Shown: in pieces, positions 15,382-25,943 of the stretch
Numbering within the stretch: the stretch's first letter is position 1
How the letters are laid out: each line of letters begins with the position of its first letter
Assembly (NCBI RefSeq): GCF_008373765.1
Contig: NZ_VUJW01000011.1
Coordinates: forward strand, 1-64,000
Length of the DNA: 64,000 bases
Direction of reading: 5' to 3'
DNA from: Nocardioides antri
Lineage (GTDB): Bacteria > Actinomycetota > Actinomycetes > Propionibacteriales > Nocardioidaceae
Made by a program: the position numbers and the translations under genes
The notes under the pieces: model-generated
Told to the model about the DNA's origin: nothing
What the model saw: only the letters and a program-made list of their open reading frames with translations
Database searches by the model: none

Positions 15382-17748
15382 TCAGTACCCCGGGGTCAGG
15401 CTGGAGGTGAAGGACAGGTCGATCTCGTCCTTGTAGGCGGTGAACTCGGCGTTCCCGCCGACGACCTTGACGCTGGGGCCTACCCGCCAGCCGGTGTCGA
15501 CGAGCTCGCCCTGCTGGTCGACCTTGACGTAGATGCCGGACTTGAACCCTGCGTCGACGACGTTGCCCAGCTTGCCACCGCCCTTCGCGCCGGCCCAGAA
15601 GGAGACGTTGCCCGTGCGGAAGTCGAACTTCACGTCCACGAACACGTTCAGCAGCGGCAGGATCTCCGCCGAGAACGACTGCTCGATCCGCTCGCAGCTG
15701 ACCTTGAGCGACGTCGGACCGAGCGACGCCTTCAGCGACAGGTTCTTCAGGCCTGCCTCGCACGCCCCCGGCGACTGCACGTCCACGTTGGGCGGTGGGC
15801 TGAGGATCTCGGCAGGGACCGGCTCGACGCAGTGGTCCTTGTGGAGGTTCACGTTGTGCGACCAGAACTGGGCCTGCTGGACCAGCAGGGCGTAGACGCC
15901 CCGTTCGAGACCGTCGATGCGGTTCAGCGCGAGCTGGTGCGCCTCCTCGTCGATGAGGTTGGCGGCGTACCCGGTCATCAGCTTCGACCAGATCTCGAAG
16001 TACGTGTTCGCCCTGTCCTGTGCCGCGAGGATCCGTGTCCGCCACCGGACGTGCGCCGAACTGAGCGCCGGTCGACACGTCCTGTTGATCTCGATCTCGA
16101 AGCAGTTCGGGTCGTTGGAGCCCTCGCAGGCGGCCCAGGCGTCCTCGCTCAGCTCGCGGTAGGTGTACGGCACCTCCCCTGTGCCGCCGCCCCAGAAGTC
16201 CTCGTTGATCTCGGTGAGCTTGTCGATCTCGCCGAAGAGCGCCTGCTGGGCGGTCTCCACCTCTCCCTCGAGGTGGGTGCTGTAGAGGAGGCTGAAGATC
16301 GAGTCCCGCCGGTCGATCTCCGCGCGGGTGCGCGCGTCGTCGGTGTCCCGGAGGTGTCGCTCGAGGCGGTTGGCCTCGTCGATGTTGGCCTGGATCTCGG
16401 CCTGGAAGCCCTGCGCGATGCCCCAGTAGACGTCGCGCATCCGCGCCGCCTGGGCCGGCGTCTCCGCGATCGGGAGCTGGCGCAGCGGCACGGCCTCGCC
16501 CCGGGTGATGTCGATGTCGGGATCGGGCCGGACGGGGTCCTTGGTCGGCGGGGTCGTGGGGACCTCCTCGTCGGAACGCTGCCGGCTGCGCCGGATGTAG
16601 CGCGTCGCGATCGCGTCCTTGCCCTTGCACGCAGCCACCGTGGCGAGGCCGGCGTCCGCCTCCGAGAGGAGGGGGGCGAGCTGCTTGGCGGCCAGGAACA
16701 GCCTGTCGGCGGCGTCGAGGCGGCCGGTCATCACCAGCGCCTGGCCGCGGATGACGGCAGCCGTCGCCTCGTGCGGGATGCCGAGCGGCGCCCGCAGGAA
16801 GTCGCGGCCGATCGCCGCGTCGAGGAGGGCGATCGCCTCGTTCGGGAGACCGACGGACGTGGCCAGGGCTGCGGCGTTGACGAGGTGGGTTCCCCGGCTC
16901 GGCTGGAGCCGGTGCGCCTCGAGCAGCGCGGCGAGGGCGAGCCCCGGCGAGCCGCCGGTCAGGGCGCCTGCGGCGGTCTTCTGCGCCTCTTCGGGCGTGT
17001 CCGCCTGGCCCGACGACCGCAGGTCGGCGATCCCGCCGGGCGCCTTCGCCTCGAGGAACGCGCGCACGCTTCCGAGCGCGCCGTCGAGGGTGTACCGCTT
17101 CACCGGGTAGGTGCTGTTGCAGAAGATCTTGACGAACCTGAGCGAGTCCTGCTCGTCGTCCGGCCAGCGGTAGGTCTCGGCGAAGGTCTGGACCGAGAGG
17201 TCGCCCTCGGTGCCCACGGCCTCCCTGACCGCCAGCGTCCTCGTCGCCGGCAGGCAGTTGTTGCCCTCCTCCGACTCACGGACCTTGCCGTAGTCGTCGG
17301 CGCAGACGAGCACCGTGTAGCTGCCGGCGGGGACGCCGGCCGGCACCGTGAACCTGACCGCAGCCACGCGGCGCCGGGCGCCGGGGACGATCGACCGGAC
17401 CGTCGCCCTGCCGACGAGGCGGAGGTCGGTGAGCGCGGAGCGCGGGTTGGTGCGGCTCCGGCGCCGCTCCTCCAGGCTCGCCGAGGCGTCGGGTGTCAGG
17501 TAGACGCGGGTCGTGGTCGGGCCGGCCTTGCGCCGGCCGCGGTTCTGGACGGTGTGGGTGACCGTGACCTGGGCGCCCTCGACGACCGTCGTCTTGTCGA
17601 CGCTGGCCTTCGAGACGCGGAGGTCGGCCCGGCCGGCGGCCTCGGCCGGGGTCGGCGCGAGAGCCAGCAGCGTGCCGACGACGGCGGTGACGGCGCCGGC
17701 CGCGAGGGCCGCGCGGTAACGCGACCTGGCGGTGGAACGGGGGTTCAT
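15382..17748 (-). CDS. Secreted CARDB-domain protein with TPR-like repeats
   Basis: A 788-residue exported protein. The signal peptide is clear: basic N region, long Ala/Val-rich core, cleavage near APTPAEAAG (about residue 38). Residues about 40-165 form a CARDB domain, an Ig-like adhesion module (ADLRVSKASVDKTTVVEGAQ). Residues about 225-340 look like TPR helices (LALAALLEAHRLQPSRGTHL; ALVMTGRLDAADRLFLAAKQ). The middle contains a long helical region, and the C terminus is beta-rich with no cell-wall anchor or final membrane helix. Function unknown; surface scaffold or adhesion is a guess. GGAGA lies 7 bases before the ATG at 17748. It is monocistronic. Confidence 0.8.
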   Translation of the reverse strand: MNPRSTARSRYRAALAAGAVTAVVGTLLALAPTPAEAAGRADLRVSKASVDKTTVVEGAQVTVTHTVQNRGRRKAGPTTTRVYLTPDASASLEERRRSRTNPRSALTDLRLVGRATVRSIVPGARRRVAAVRFTVPAGVPAGSYTVLVCADDYGKVRESEEGNNCLPATRTLAVREAVGTEGDLSVQTFAETYRWPDDEQDSLRFVKIFCNSTYPVKRYTLDGALGSVRAFLEAKAPGGIADLRSSGQADTPEEAQKTAAGALTGGSPGLALAALLEAHRLQPSRGTHLVNAAALATSVGLPNEAIALLDAAIGRDFLRAPLGIPHEATAAVIRGQALVMTGRLDAADRLFLAAKQLAPLLSEADAGLATVAACKGKDAIATRYIRRSRQRSDEEVPTTPPTKDPVRPDPDIDITRGEAVPLRQLPIAETPAQAARMRDVYWGIAQGFQAEIQANIDEANRLERHLRDTDDARTRAEIDRRDSIFSLLYSTHLEGEVETAQQALFGEIDKLTEINEDFWGGGTGEVPYTYRELSEDAWAACEGSNDPNCFEIEINRTCRPALSSAHVRWRTRILAAQDRANTYFEIWSKLMTGYAANLIDEEAHQLALNRIDGLERGVYALLVQQAQFWSHNVNLHKDHCVEPVPAEILSPPPNVDVQSPGACEAGLKNLSLKASLGPTSLKVSCERIEQSFSAEILPLLNVFVDVKFDFRTGNVSFWAGAKGGGKLGNVVDAGFKSGIYVKVDQQGELVDTGWRVGPSVKVVGGNAEFTAYKDEIDLSFTSSLTPGY

Positions 17749-17900
17749 CGTGTGATCTCCAGAGCTGACGGAAGTTGCCGAGCCCGTCACCGAGTCGGGC
17801 GCGCGTGCCGAGGCAAACAGACGAAGGTCGACGTCGCATCCCACTTGGACGGCTCCGAGCGCGAGCTCCGCCGAAGATTCATCCCTCGGAACGATGGGCT

Positions 17901-17919
17901 CCCTTCCGGGCCGGAAGGG
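17901..17919. repeat. 19-base perfect inverted repeat in the divergent promoter region
   Basis: CCCTTCCGG, one G, then CCGGAAGGG, in the 250-base gap between the secreted CARDB gene (-) and the 17999 gene (+). The position suits an operator acting on either or both divergent promoters, but no regulator is adjacent. Confidence 0.5.
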
Positions 17920-17984
17920 CTGGTAGGCCCACCGTTGCCAAGGCCGGTTGGGTGGCACTTGAGCGCGACTTGAGGCGCGGTCCC

Positions 17985-17990
17985 TAGGCT
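17985..17990 (+). promoter_or_regulatory. -10 box for the 17999 gene
   Basis: TAGGCT ends 8 bases before GTG 17999, so the transcript is probably leaderless. Two TTGAG-type hexamers lie upstream (17959, 17970), but neither is at the normal 16-18 base spacing. Confidence 0.4.
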
Positions 17991-17998
17991 GGCTCCTC

Positions 17999-18880
17999 GT
18001 GGAGGTGCGGGACGTGCAGGTGCTGAGCGAGACGGTCTGGCGGGAGCGCGCCGCTGCTCACGCCGCCCGCGTCGACCGCTACCTGGCGCCGCACCTGCAG
18101 CGCCGCTCCGCGGGGTTGAAGCACCCCGTCTTCGACTTCCTCTTCACCTACTACTCGTTCCGACCGTCGCAGCTGCGGCGCTGGACGCCGGGGTTCGGGC
18201 AGGACCCGGCCGTGACCGCCGAGTACGTCGCCGAACGCGCTCCGCTCATCCGCTCGCTGCACCGGTTGCTCACCGCGACCGCCGGACGCACCGGGCACTT
18301 CGGCTGCTTCGGCCTGCACGAGTGGGCGATGGTCTACCGGCTCACCGAGGACGAGACCCGGCACGCGGACTGGCCGCTCCGGCTCGGCCCGGCCGGCACC
18401 GACGCCGTCGTCGAGCAGCACCGGATCGCCTGCTCCCACTTCGACGCCTACCGCTTCTTCACCGAGCCGGCCCGCCCGCTCAACACCCTCTCCCCCGGCC
18501 GCGACGACCGGCCGTCGTACGAGCAGCCGGCGTGCCTGCACGCCGGCATGGACCTCTACAAGCACGCCTTCCGGCTCTCACCGATGGTCCCGTCCGACCT
18601 CGTCGCCGACTGCTTCGAGCTGGCGTGGGACATCCGGGTGATGGACATGAGGGCGGCGCCCTACGACCTCGCGGAGCTCGGCTTCGATCCCGTGCGGATT
18701 GAGACGCCGGAGGGCAAGGCGGAGTACGTCGCCGCCCAGCGCGCCTTCGCCGAGCGCGGAGCGCCCTTGCGGAAACGGCTGATCGAGGAGTGTGAGCGCC
18801 TGCTGACCGATCGGACTGCGAGATTGCGACCACAGTCGGATCCGCGCGACGCGATGACGCCGTACCCTCCGAAGGCATGA
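17999..18880 (+). CDS. Conserved actinobacterial protein, 293 aa (often labelled 3-methyladenine DNA glycosylase)
   Basis: The sequence around HPVFDFLFTYYSFRPSQLRRW is a pattern I associate with actinobacterial proteins that carry the label 3-methyladenine DNA glycosylase. I see no helix-hairpin-helix or AAG-type catalytic motif, so that function is unproven. The protein is soluble and rich in Trp, His and Tyr (HFGCFGLHEWAMVYRL; ACLHAGMDLYKHAFRL), suggesting a cofactor- or metal-binding enzyme. The GTG at 17999 follows a -10 box directly; later in-frame GTGs are possible starts. Its stop overlaps the start of the monooxygenase gene (ATGA), so the two are coupled. Confidence 0.65.
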   Translation: MEVRDVQVLSETVWRERAAAHAARVDRYLAPHLQRRSAGLKHPVFDFLFTYYSFRPSQLRRWTPGFGQDPAVTAEYVAERAPLIRSLHRLLTATAGRTGHFGCFGLHEWAMVYRLTEDETRHADWPLRLGPAGTDAVVEQHRIACSHFDAYRFFTEPARPLNTLSPGRDDRPSYEQPACLHAGMDLYKHAFRLSPMVPSDLVADCFELAWDIRVMDMRAAPYDLAELGFDPVRIETPEGKAEYVAAQRAFAERGAPLRKRLIEECERLLTDRTARLRPQSDPRDAMTPYPPKA

Positions 18881-20388
18881 CGCATGTTCACGACGCGGTC
18901 ATCGTCGGCGCCGGCTTCGGCGGCATGGGGGCGGCCATCCAGCTCCGCCGGATGGGGTACGACGACCTGCTGATCCTCGAGCGCGAGGACGACCTCGGCG
19001 GCACCTGGCACGTCAACCGCTACCCCGGCCTGGCAGTCGACATCCCGTCGTCGACGTACTCCTACTCGTTCGAGCCGAACCCGCACTGGTCCCGGCTGTT
19101 CGCGCCGGGTGCGGAGCTCAAGGCCTACGCGACCCACGTCGCGGACAAGTACGACCTGCGCCGGCACATGCGCTTCGGCACGGTCGTCGACGGTGCACGT
19201 TGGGACGAGGACACATCCGTCTGGGAGGTCACTCTCGAGGACGGCACCGTCGAGCGCGGCCGCTACCTGCTCACCGCGACCGGCTTCCTCTCACAGCCGC
19301 GGATGCCCGACATCGCGGGCATCGAGGAGTTCGCCGGCGACGTCGTCCACACGACCCGCTGGGACGACGACGTGGAGCTCGAGGGCAAGCGGATCGGCGT
19401 CATCGGCACCGGCGCGACCGCCGTACAGCTCATCCCGAAGCTGGGCAACGTCGCCGGTCACCTCACCGTCTTCCAGCGCACCCCCATCTACGTGAGCCCC
19501 AAGATCGACGGCAAGGTGCCCGGACCGGTGCGCGCCGCGTTCGCGAAGGTCCCGTTGACCCAGAAGGCCGCACGCCTGGCGGGCACGTCGATCCTCGAGG
19601 TGATGATGGTCGCCGGCGTGCTGCACTACCGGAACATGCCGTGGGCCAACGCCATCGGCAAGGCCGCGTGCGAGCGCCACCTCAAGCGCCAGGTCAAGGA
19701 CCCCGAGCTGCGCGCCAAGCTGACACCCGACTACGACTTCGGCTGCAAGCGCCCGACCTTCTCCAACACCTACTACCCGACCTTCCTCAAGCCGCACGTC
19801 GACCTCGAGACCACCGCGATCGACCACGTCGACGAGAGCGGAATCGTCACCACGGACGGACGGCGGGTCGACCTCGACGTCCTGGTTCTCGCCACCGGCT
19901 TCAACCTCTGGGAAGCCAACTTCCCGGCGATCCGGGTGGTCGGCCGCGAGGGCCGCGACCTCGGCAAGTGGTGGCGGGACAACCGGTTCTGCGCCTACGA
20001 GGGCATCACGGTCCCGAAGTTCCCGAACTTCCTCTCCCTCAACAGTCCCTACTCCTACTCAGGTCTGTCCTACTTCACGACCATCGAGACCCAGATGGCC
20101 CACATGGAGCGACTGCTCACGGCGATGCGTGAGCGGGACGCCGAGGTGTTCGAGGTGACCGAGGAGGCCAACGACGCGTTCCTCGACCGGATGACCGAGC
20201 TCCTCGGCAACTCCGTCTTCAGCGCCGGCAGCTGCGCCACCGCGCGGAGCTACTACTTCAACCAGCACGGCGAGGCCGTCCTGCTCCGTCCCACCTCGAC
20301 GATCAGCGCGCACCGCGAGGCGGCGCGGTTCCCGATCGACGACTACACGTTCCGTACGGCGAAGCAGCCCCTCCCCGCCGCTGGTTGA
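18877..20388 (+). CDS. FAD-dependent Baeyer-Villiger-type monooxygenase
   Basis: A 503-residue flavoprotein monooxygenase. The FAD motif GxGxxG is VIVGAGFGGMGAA at residues 8-20, and the NADPH motif is GVIGTGATAVQ. Between them lies FAGDVVHTTRWDD, a match to the type I BVMO fingerprint FxGxxxHxxxW. The family inserts oxygen into ketones or oxidises N/S atoms using NADPH and O2; the substrate cannot be deduced. It is translationally coupled to the preceding gene. Its stop lies 3 bases from the convergent zwf stop. Confidence 0.9.
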   Translation: MTHVHDAVIVGAGFGGMGAAIQLRRMGYDDLLILEREDDLGGTWHVNRYPGLAVDIPSSTYSYSFEPNPHWSRLFAPGAELKAYATHVADKYDLRRHMRFGTVVDGARWDEDTSVWEVTLEDGTVERGRYLLTATGFLSQPRMPDIAGIEEFAGDVVHTTRWDDDVELEGKRIGVIGTGATAVQLIPKLGNVAGHLTVFQRTPIYVSPKIDGKVPGPVRAAFAKVPLTQKAARLAGTSILEVMMVAGVLHYRNMPWANAIGKAACERHLKRQVKDPELRAKLTPDYDFGCKRPTFSNTYYPTFLKPHVDLETTAIDHVDESGIVTTDGRRVDLDVLVLATGFNLWEANFPAIRVVGREGRDLGKWWRDNRFCAYEGITVPKFPNFLSLNSPYSYSGLSYFTTIETQMAHMERLLTAMRERDAEVFEVTEEANDAFLDRMTELLGNSVFSAGSCATARSYYFNQHGEAVLLRPTSTISAHREAARFPIDDYTFRTAKQPLPAAG

Positions 20389-20391
20389 GAC

Positions 20392-21834
<1,443 letters not shown>

Positions 21835-21852
21835 TGTGCCTCCCGCCTGTTG

Positions 21853-22356
21853 CTACGACTCTAACGATTCGAGCCGAGCGGCGAGCCCGTCCAGGACGAT
21901 CCCCAGGCCGAGTGCGAAGTCGGCGTCGTCGTCGCTCTCGTGGGAGAGCACGAACCGCACCAGGCTCCGGGCGCCCACCCGCGCGAGGCGCTGGTCCGCG
22001 CCGCCCCGCTCGAGCGCCGACCGCATCGGCCGTTCGAGCGCCGCGGAGTCGGACCGGTGCACCTGGGCGATCAGTGCAGCGCCGTCGCGGTGCCGGCGCA
22101 TCGCGTCGCGCAGGCCGACGCACAGCAGGTGGACCTCGGCGTCCCAGGCGACGATCTCGGCCGGACGGCGGCCGCGGCGCAGGATCTCGTCGGCGACCGC
22201 CGCGAGCAGCGCGGCCTTGTTGTCGAAGTGGTGGTAAAGCGCGCCCGCCTGAACCCCCAGGTCGGCCGCGAGCCTGCGCATGGAGAGCGCCTCGAGGCCG
22301 GTCTCGTCGAGGACGCCGATCGCGCGCTCGACGACTTCCGAACGGTGGTAGCCCAT
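21853..22356 (-). CDS. bioQ: TetR-family regulator, probably BioQ-type biotin repressor
   Basis: A 167-residue TetR protein: helix-turn-helix at about residues 25-50 (LSMRRLAADLGVQAGALYHHF), then a TetR_C-type helical domain. It is divergent from the bioBAFD operon. The gap holds TGAAC-AGT-GTTCA, very close to the corynebacterial BioQ consensus TGAAC-N3-GTTAC. Actinobacteria usually lack a DNA-binding BirA and use BioQ to repress biotin genes, so this is the likely regulator. GGGAG precedes ATG 22356. zwf follows on the same strand and may be read through. Confidence 0.8.
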   Translation of the reverse strand: MGYHRSEVVERAIGVLDETGLEALSMRRLAADLGVQAGALYHHFDNKAALLAAVADEILRRGRRPAEIVAWDAEVHLLCVGLRDAMRRHRDGAALIAQVHRSDSAALERPMRSALERGGADQRLARVGARSLVRFVLSHESDDDADFALGLGIVLDGLAARLESLES

Positions 22357-22391
22357 GTGACACTCCCTGCCTGACCGTCTATCGTGACGCC

Positions 22392-22420
22392 TGAACAGTG
22401 TTCAACTTGAGGTTCAACTT
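22392..22420 (+). promoter_or_regulatory. BioQ-type operator before bioB
   Basis: The inverted repeat TGAACAGTGTTCA (22392-22404) overlaps the first of two direct repeats GTTCAACTT (22400-22408 and 22412-22420), 12 bases apart. This sits between the divergent starts of the TetR gene (22356) and bioB (22439), where it can control both. The half-site TGAAC/GTTCA matches the known BioQ motif. Confidence 0.75.
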
Positions 22421-22438
22421 AACGTGTCTAGGAGTGCC

Positions 22439-23530
22439 ATGAGCGCGCAGTTCGACCAGATCGCCACCCGGATCCTCGAGGGCGGGCCGGACTCTGGAGC
22501 CACCGAGGCCGACGCGCTCGCCGTGCTCCGTGCCGATGACAGCGAGCTGATGAGCCTCGTCGCCGCGGCCAGCCGACTGCGCCGCGAGTACTTCGGCAAC
22601 ACCGTCAAGGTCAACTACCTGGTCAACCTCAAGTCCGGTCTGTGCCCGGAGAACTGCAACTACTGCAGCCAGGCGCTGGGCTCGCAGGCGCCGATCCTCA
22701 AGTACTCCTGGCTGTCGAAGGACGAGACCCTCAAGCAGGCGGGCGCCGGCCTCGCCGGCGGCGCGACCCGTGTGTGCATGGTGTCCTCCGGCCGGGGCCC
22801 GTCGGACCGCGACATCGACAAGGTCACCGAGATGACCGAGGCGCTCAAGTCGGAGTACCCCGATGTCGAGGTCTGTGCCTGCCTCGGCCTGCTCAAGGAC
22901 GGCCAGGCCGAGCGCCTCAAGTCGTCCGGCGTCGATGCCTACAACCACAACATCAACACCGCCGAGTCCCACCACGACACCATCGTCCAGACGCACACGT
23001 ACGACGACCGCGTCGAGACCATCGGCAAGGCCAAGTCGGCCGGCCTCTCCCCCTGCTCCGGGCTGATCGCCGGTCTCGGCGAGACCGACGAGCAGCTGGT
23101 CGAGGCGCTCTTCGCGCTCAAGAAGCTCGACGCCGACTCGATCCCGGTCAACTTCCTCATGCCGTTCGACGGCACCCCGTTCGAGGACACCTGGGAGCTC
23201 ACCCCCGGCCGCTGCCTGCGGATCCTCGCGATGGCGCGCTTCGTGTGCCCCGACAAGGAGGTCCGGATCGCCGGTGGCCGCGAGATGCACCTGCGCTCGC
23301 TCCAGGCGATGGCCCTCCAGGTCGCCAACTCGATCTTCCTCGGCGACTACCTCACCTCCGAGGGCCAGGAGGCGAAGGCCGACATCGAGATGATCCGCGA
23401 CAACGGCTTCGTGATCCTGGGTGCCGAGGATGCCTTCGAGGACGGCTCCCCGGTGGTCGAGCCTGTCGAGACCCCCGACCCCGCCATCCGCCACCGCGGC
23501 GCCGGCACCGAGGTGCCTGCGAACGCGTGA
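22439..23530 (+). CDS. bioB: Biotin synthase
   Basis: Radical-SAM enzyme that inserts sulfur into dethiobiotin, the last step of biotin synthesis; 363 residues. The [4Fe-4S] motif is Cys69-x3-Cys73-x2-Cys76 in CPENCNYC. Downstream motifs [12 protein letters not shown] and the Arg in the [2Fe-2S] region are present. AGGAG is 5 bases before ATG 22439. The C-terminal 30 residues extend past the normal end and contain V-V-E-P-V-E-T-P, encoded by a dispersed 19-base repeat at 23455-23473. First gene of bioBAFD. Confidence 0.97.
   Translation: MSAQFDQIATRILEGGPDSGATEADALAVLRADDSELMSLVAAASRLRREYFGNTVKVNYLVNLKSGLCPENCNYCSQALGSQAPILKYSWLSKDETLKQAGAGLAGGATRVCMVSSGRGPSDRDIDKVTEMTEALKSEYPDVEVCACLGLLKDGQAERLKSSGVDAYNHNINTAESHHDTIVQTHTYDDRVETIGKAKSAGLSPCSGLIAGLGETDEQLVEALFALKKLDADSIPVNFLMPFDGTPFEDTWELTPGRCLRILAMARFVCPDKEVRIAGGREMHLRSLQAMALQVANSIFLGDYLTSEGQEAKADIEMIRDNGFVILGAEDAFEDGSPVVEPVETPDPAIRHRGAGTEVPANA
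23455..23473 (+). repeat. Dispersed 19-base repeat within bioB (encodes VEPVET)
   Basis: GGTCGAGCCTGTCGAGACC, identical to 48586-48604 inside the pknG gene. It lies in the non-conserved C-terminal extension of BioB, where it reads as V-E-P-V-E-T. The element is an imperfect palindrome around CGAGCCTGTCG. Confidence 0.85.
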
Positions 23531-24810
23531 GCACGACCCGGCCGGAGGAGCTGCTCGCGTTCGACCGCGAGCACCTCTGGCATCCCTACACCTCGATGAC
23601 GGACCCGACGCCGGTCCGGCTGGTCACCGGCGCCCGCGGGTGCGAGATCGAGGTCGACGGCCGCTCCGTCGTGGACGGCATGTCGTCGTGGTGGTCGGCG
23701 ATCCACGGCTACCGGCACCCGGAGCTCGACCGCGCGCTCGGTGAGCAGGCCGCCCGCTTCAGCCACGTGATGTTCGGCGGCCTCACCCACGAGCCCGCGG
23801 TCGCGCTGGGCCGGAGGCTGGTCGACATCACGCCGGCCGCGCTGGAACGGGTGTTCCTCGCCGACTCCGGCTCGGTGTCGGTCGAGGTGGCGATGAAGAT
23901 GGTGCTGCAGTACCAGCGCGGCGTCGGTCGGCCCGAGCGCACCCGGATGCTGACCGTGCTCGGGGGCTACCACGGCGACACCTTCGACTGCATGTCGGTG
24001 ACCGACCCGGTCGGTGGGATGCACTCGATGTGGTCAGGGCTGCTGCCGGAGCAGGTCTTCGGGCCGCGGCCCCCGCGCCACGACGCGGGTCCGGACGACA
24101 TCGCGGCGTGGAGCGCACAGCTCCGGGCGGTCGCCGCCGAGCACGCCCACGAGCTGGCCGGGCTCATCGTCGAGCCGCTGCTCCAGGGCGCCGGCGGGAT
24201 GCACCCCTATCCGGCCGAGTGCCTGGCCGTCTTCCGCGAGGTTGCCGACGAGCACGGCCTGCTCCTCGTCTTCGACGAGATCGCCACCGGCTTCGGTCGC
24301 ACCGGCCACCTCTTCGTCTCCGAGCTGGTGACGCCCGACGTGCTCTGCCTCGGCAAGGCGCTGACGGGCGGCTACCTCACGCTCGCCGCCGTGCTCACCA
24401 CGGATGCGGTCGCCCGCGGCATCTCGGCGTCGGAGTCGGGCGTGCTCATGCACGGCCCCACGTTCATGGGCAACCCGCTCGCGTGCGCGGTGGCGCTCGC
24501 GAGCATCGACCTCCTGCTGTCCGGCGACTGGCTGGGCCGGGTGGGCCACGTCAACGAGCGGCTGACGGCCGGGCTCGCGCCGTTGCGCGATCTCCCCGGC
24601 GTGGTGGACGTCCGCACGATAGGCGCCGTCGGGGTGGTCCAGCTCGACCATCCCGTCGACGTGGTCGCCGCCACGGACGCGGCCCTCGCGGCAGGCGTGT
24701 GGCTGAGGCCGTTCCGCGACCTGATCTACACGATGCCGCCGTACCCCATCGGCACCGAGGAGCTGGACCGCCTGCTGGGTGGCATCACCGAGGCGGTGAA
24801 GGCCGGATGA
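23527..24810 (+). CDS. bioA: Adenosylmethionine-8-amino-7-oxononanoate aminotransferase
   Basis: PLP-dependent class III aminotransferase, 427 residues. It converts KAPA to DAPA using SAM as amino donor. Family motifs are [23 protein letters not shown] (substrate-site Trp-Trp), [20 protein letters not shown] and the PLP-lysine region [13 protein letters not shown] 23527 overlaps the bioB stop (GTGA), and its own stop overlaps bioF (ATGA). Confidence 0.97.
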   Translation: MSTTRPEELLAFDREHLWHPYTSMTDPTPVRLVTGARGCEIEVDGRSVVDGMSSWWSAIHGYRHPELDRALGEQAARFSHVMFGGLTHEPAVALGRRLVDITPAALERVFLADSGSVSVEVAMKMVLQYQRGVGRPERTRMLTVLGGYHGDTFDCMSVTDPVGGMHSMWSGLLPEQVFGPRPPRHDAGPDDIAAWSAQLRAVAAEHAHELAGLIVEPLLQGAGGMHPYPAECLAVFREVADEHGLLLVFDEIATGFGRTGHLFVSELVTPDVLCLGKALTGGYLTLAAVLTTDAVARGISASESGVLMHGPTFMGNPLACAVALASIDLLLSGDWLGRVGHVNERLTAGLAPLRDLPGVVDVRTIGAVGVVQLDHPVDVVAATDAALAAGVWLRPFRDLIYTMPPYPIGTEELDRLLGGITEAVKAG

Positions 24811-25943
24811 CCTCCACCCCGCGAAACACGTGGCACGACTGGCTCGCGGCCGAGGCGGCGAAGCGCGAGGAGGCGGGCCTCACCCGGCGGCTGCGCCCGC
24901 GCGCCGCGGACGACTCCACCATCGACCTCGCGGGCAACGACTACCTCGGCCTGTCCCGCGACCCCGAGGTCCGGCGGGCCGCTGCCGACGCCGCGCTCAC
25001 CTGGGGCGGCGGCGCCGGGGCGTCGCGGCTGGTGACCGGGACCCTCGACCTCCACGCACAGCTCGAGAGCGAGCTCGCCGACTACCTCGGCCAGCCGTCG
25101 GCTCTCGTGCTGTCCTCCGGCTACGCCGCGAACCTCGCCGTCGTCACCGCGCTCGCCGACCGGTCCGCGCACATCATCTCCGACGCCCACATCCACGCCT
25201 CGCTCGTCGACGCCGCCCGGCTGTCCCGGGCCCGGCTGACGGTGGTGCCGCACAGCGACGTCGACGCGGTCCGCGCCGCGCTGGAGGCATCCGAGGGCGA
25301 GCGCACGCTGGTGCTCGCGGAGTCGGTCTACTCGGTCCTCGGCGACGCGGCCCCGCTCGCCGACCTGGCCGAACTGTGTGCGACGTACGACGCCCTGCTC
25401 GTCGTCGACGAGGCGCACGGCCTCGGGGTGCACGGTCCCGGCCTGGTCGCGCAGGCCGGTCTCGCCGGGCACCCCCACGTGGCCGTGACCGCGACCCTGT
25501 CGAAGTCGCTCGGCAGCCAGGGCGGCGCGGTGCTCGGCCCGAGCGCGCTGCGCGAGCACCTGGTCAACCGGGCGCGGCCGTTCATCTTCGACACCGCGCT
25601 GGCGCCCGCACCGACCGCAGCCGCTCAGGCGGCGTTGCGCGTGCTCCGGTCGCGGCCTGGCCTCTCGGACCTCGTTCGCGACCGGGTCCGCGCGCTGGCC
25701 GACGCCCTCGGCGTCGTGGCTCCGGACGGGGCGGTCCTGTCGATCCCGATGCCGTCGCCGCAGACGGCCATCGCCGCCCAGTCCGCGGCGTTCGCCGACG
25801 GCATCCGGGTGGGCTGCTTCCGTCCCCCTTCGGTGCCCGACGGCATCTCCCGGCTGCGGGTCACCGCGAGCGCCGGCATCGTCGCCGCCGACTGGGACCG
25901 CGCGGTCGACGTGATCGTGGCGGTCGCCAAGGAGCACCAGTGA
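24807..25943 (+). CDS. bioF: 8-amino-7-oxononanoate synthase
   Basis: PLP-dependent alpha-oxoamine synthase, 378 residues. It condenses pimeloyl-CoA/ACP with alanine to give KAPA, the first committed ring step. Motifs: [40 protein letters not shown] and the PLP lysine in [11 protein letters not shown]. Coupled by 4-base overlaps to bioA upstream and bioD downstream. Confidence 0.97.
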   Translation: MTSTPRNTWHDWLAAEAAKREEAGLTRRLRPRAADDSTIDLAGNDYLGLSRDPEVRRAAADAALTWGGGAGASRLVTGTLDLHAQLESELADYLGQPSALVLSSGYAANLAVVTALADRSAHIISDAHIHASLVDAARLSRARLTVVPHSDVDAVRAALEASEGERTLVLAESVYSVLGDAAPLADLAELCATYDALLVVDEAHGLGVHGPGLVAQAGLAGHPHVAVTATLSKSLGSQGGAVLGPSALREHLVNRARPFIFDTALAPAPTAAAQAALRVLRSRPGLSDLVRDRVRALADALGVVAPDGAVLSIPMPSPQTAIAAQSAAFADGIRVGCFRPPSVPDGISRLRVTASAGIVAADWDRAVDVIVAVAKEHQ

